From: Patiria pectinifera
Lineage: Eukaryota > Echinodermata > Asteroidea > Valvatida > Asterinidae
DNA length: 64,000 nucleotides
Direction: 5' to 3'
Assembly (NCBI GenBank): GCA_029964075.1
Contig: CM057142.1
Span: 5,099,770-5,163,769, forward strand
Both the position numbers and the translations under genes were made by a program. Position 1 is the first letter of the stretch. Each line of letters opens with the position of its first letter. The notes under the pieces were generated by a model. That model saw only the letters and a list, made by a program, of their open reading frames with translations. It searched no databases and was not told the DNA's origin. This document shows, in pieces, positions 63,361 to 64,000 of the stretch.

Positions 63361-64000
63361 ATATAAAGCAGAACCCAAACCCAAAGAAATATATTTCATA
63401 TTTAAAAAAAAAATTGTAGCACCAAAAATAATTGACCTATTGCCATTTGCGAGTTAGCCACGCCCCTTAGTCAACCCTATGGAGTTTTGTCTGTTAAATT
63501 TTGTTTCTCAGACTCTACGCATTCCGCGTCCATTTTTATATTATGTATTTGGACAATATTTCACAAGCTGCGTTGACGCAATTCTGATGCAATTCTACCG
63601 TGATAGGTTAATTATGACTGGTAAGCCAATTTAGTAAACTACTTTTACATAAAAAAAAATCATTTCAATTGCTCCATCCGTCTTTTAAAAGACAGGCCTT
63701 CAAAAGGACTTTGTTGAATATTTTTAACTTTTAAACTGAGGTTTTATCGCTGGTGATGTTTGAAGACAATTGTAACGACAATTCTTGAAATCGCAAGTTT
63801 GGACGAAACAGATTTTAGGGTCATTTTGTTGAAATGGTGATATCATTTGAACGGATGGAGCGATTGAAGTAATTTGTTTTCATCTAAATGTAGTTTGTTC
63901 AATTGACTTACCAGTCAAAATTATTGTTGGTACTACATGTACATATTTTTTATTAATATGACATACATTTCTTTGGGTTTTACTTTTTTTGACTGACCCT
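63361..64000. mobile_element. Fold-back element running to the window edge
   Basis: GAACCCAAACCCAAAGAAAT near 63373 faces ATTTCTTTGGGTTTTAC at 63968, and the right end reads TTTTGACTGACCCT as in the CAGGGTN-TAA-type family. Inner arms pair (GCTCCATCCGTCTTTTAA against CGGATGGAGCGATTGAAG). Confidence 0.72.

Overview
This is animal nuclear DNA: spliced genes with GT-AG introns of about 0.3-3 kb, AT-rich non-coding sequence, tRNA-derived SINEs, a decayed LINE and very many short inverted-repeat DNA transposons (MITEs). The proteins are close to human WDR81, BRMS1L and TECPR2 but clearly not vertebrate. A marine invertebrate deuterostome is the best fit, perhaps an echinoderm. That is an inference from style and protein similarity, because I could run no search.

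Four genes were found, all on the minus strand. From right to left: TECPR2 (63232 to 45982, 14 exons, N-terminal exons off the right edge, in-frame stop present); an unrecognised 385-residue single-pass membrane protein (37375 to 33357, 5 exons, complete); BRMS1L (26341 to 16370, 9 exons, complete, 318 residues); and WDR81 (8220 to 599, the first 6 coding exons, the rest off the left edge). I placed the exons by hand. For each gene the chosen splice sites keep one reading frame throughout (total lengths 4230, 1158, 957 and 2019 nt, all divisible by 3).

WDR81 and TECPR2 both act in the endolysosome/autophagy system: WDR81 on endosomes, and TECPR2 as an ATG8-binding, HOPS-linked trafficking protein. 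BRMS1L is a SIN3-HDAC corepressor subunit. Nothing suggests that the four genes form a functional cluster.

The rest is mostly repeats. I recognise these families: TTAAAG...CTTTAA-ended MITEs; MITEs with telomere-like TTAACCCTAAC ends; MITEs ending in CCCTAACGTGGCGCAC; TA-flanked, strongly fold-back CAGGGTG-ended elements; two hAT-like elements with 8-bp target duplications; a dispersed repeat carrying nuclear-receptor DR1-like motifs; and SINEs. Several insertions are nested, so the intact sister copies serve as empty-site controls.

Most notable results: an AT-AC (U12-type) intron in BRMS1L that alone restores the reading frame; a MITE whose end lies within the 3' splice region of WDR81 exon 5; the unrecognised membrane protein; and a 17-bp tandem array grown from a MITE terminus. 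I saw no CRISPR array, operon or other sign of bacterial sequence, and no clear undescribed multi-gene system.
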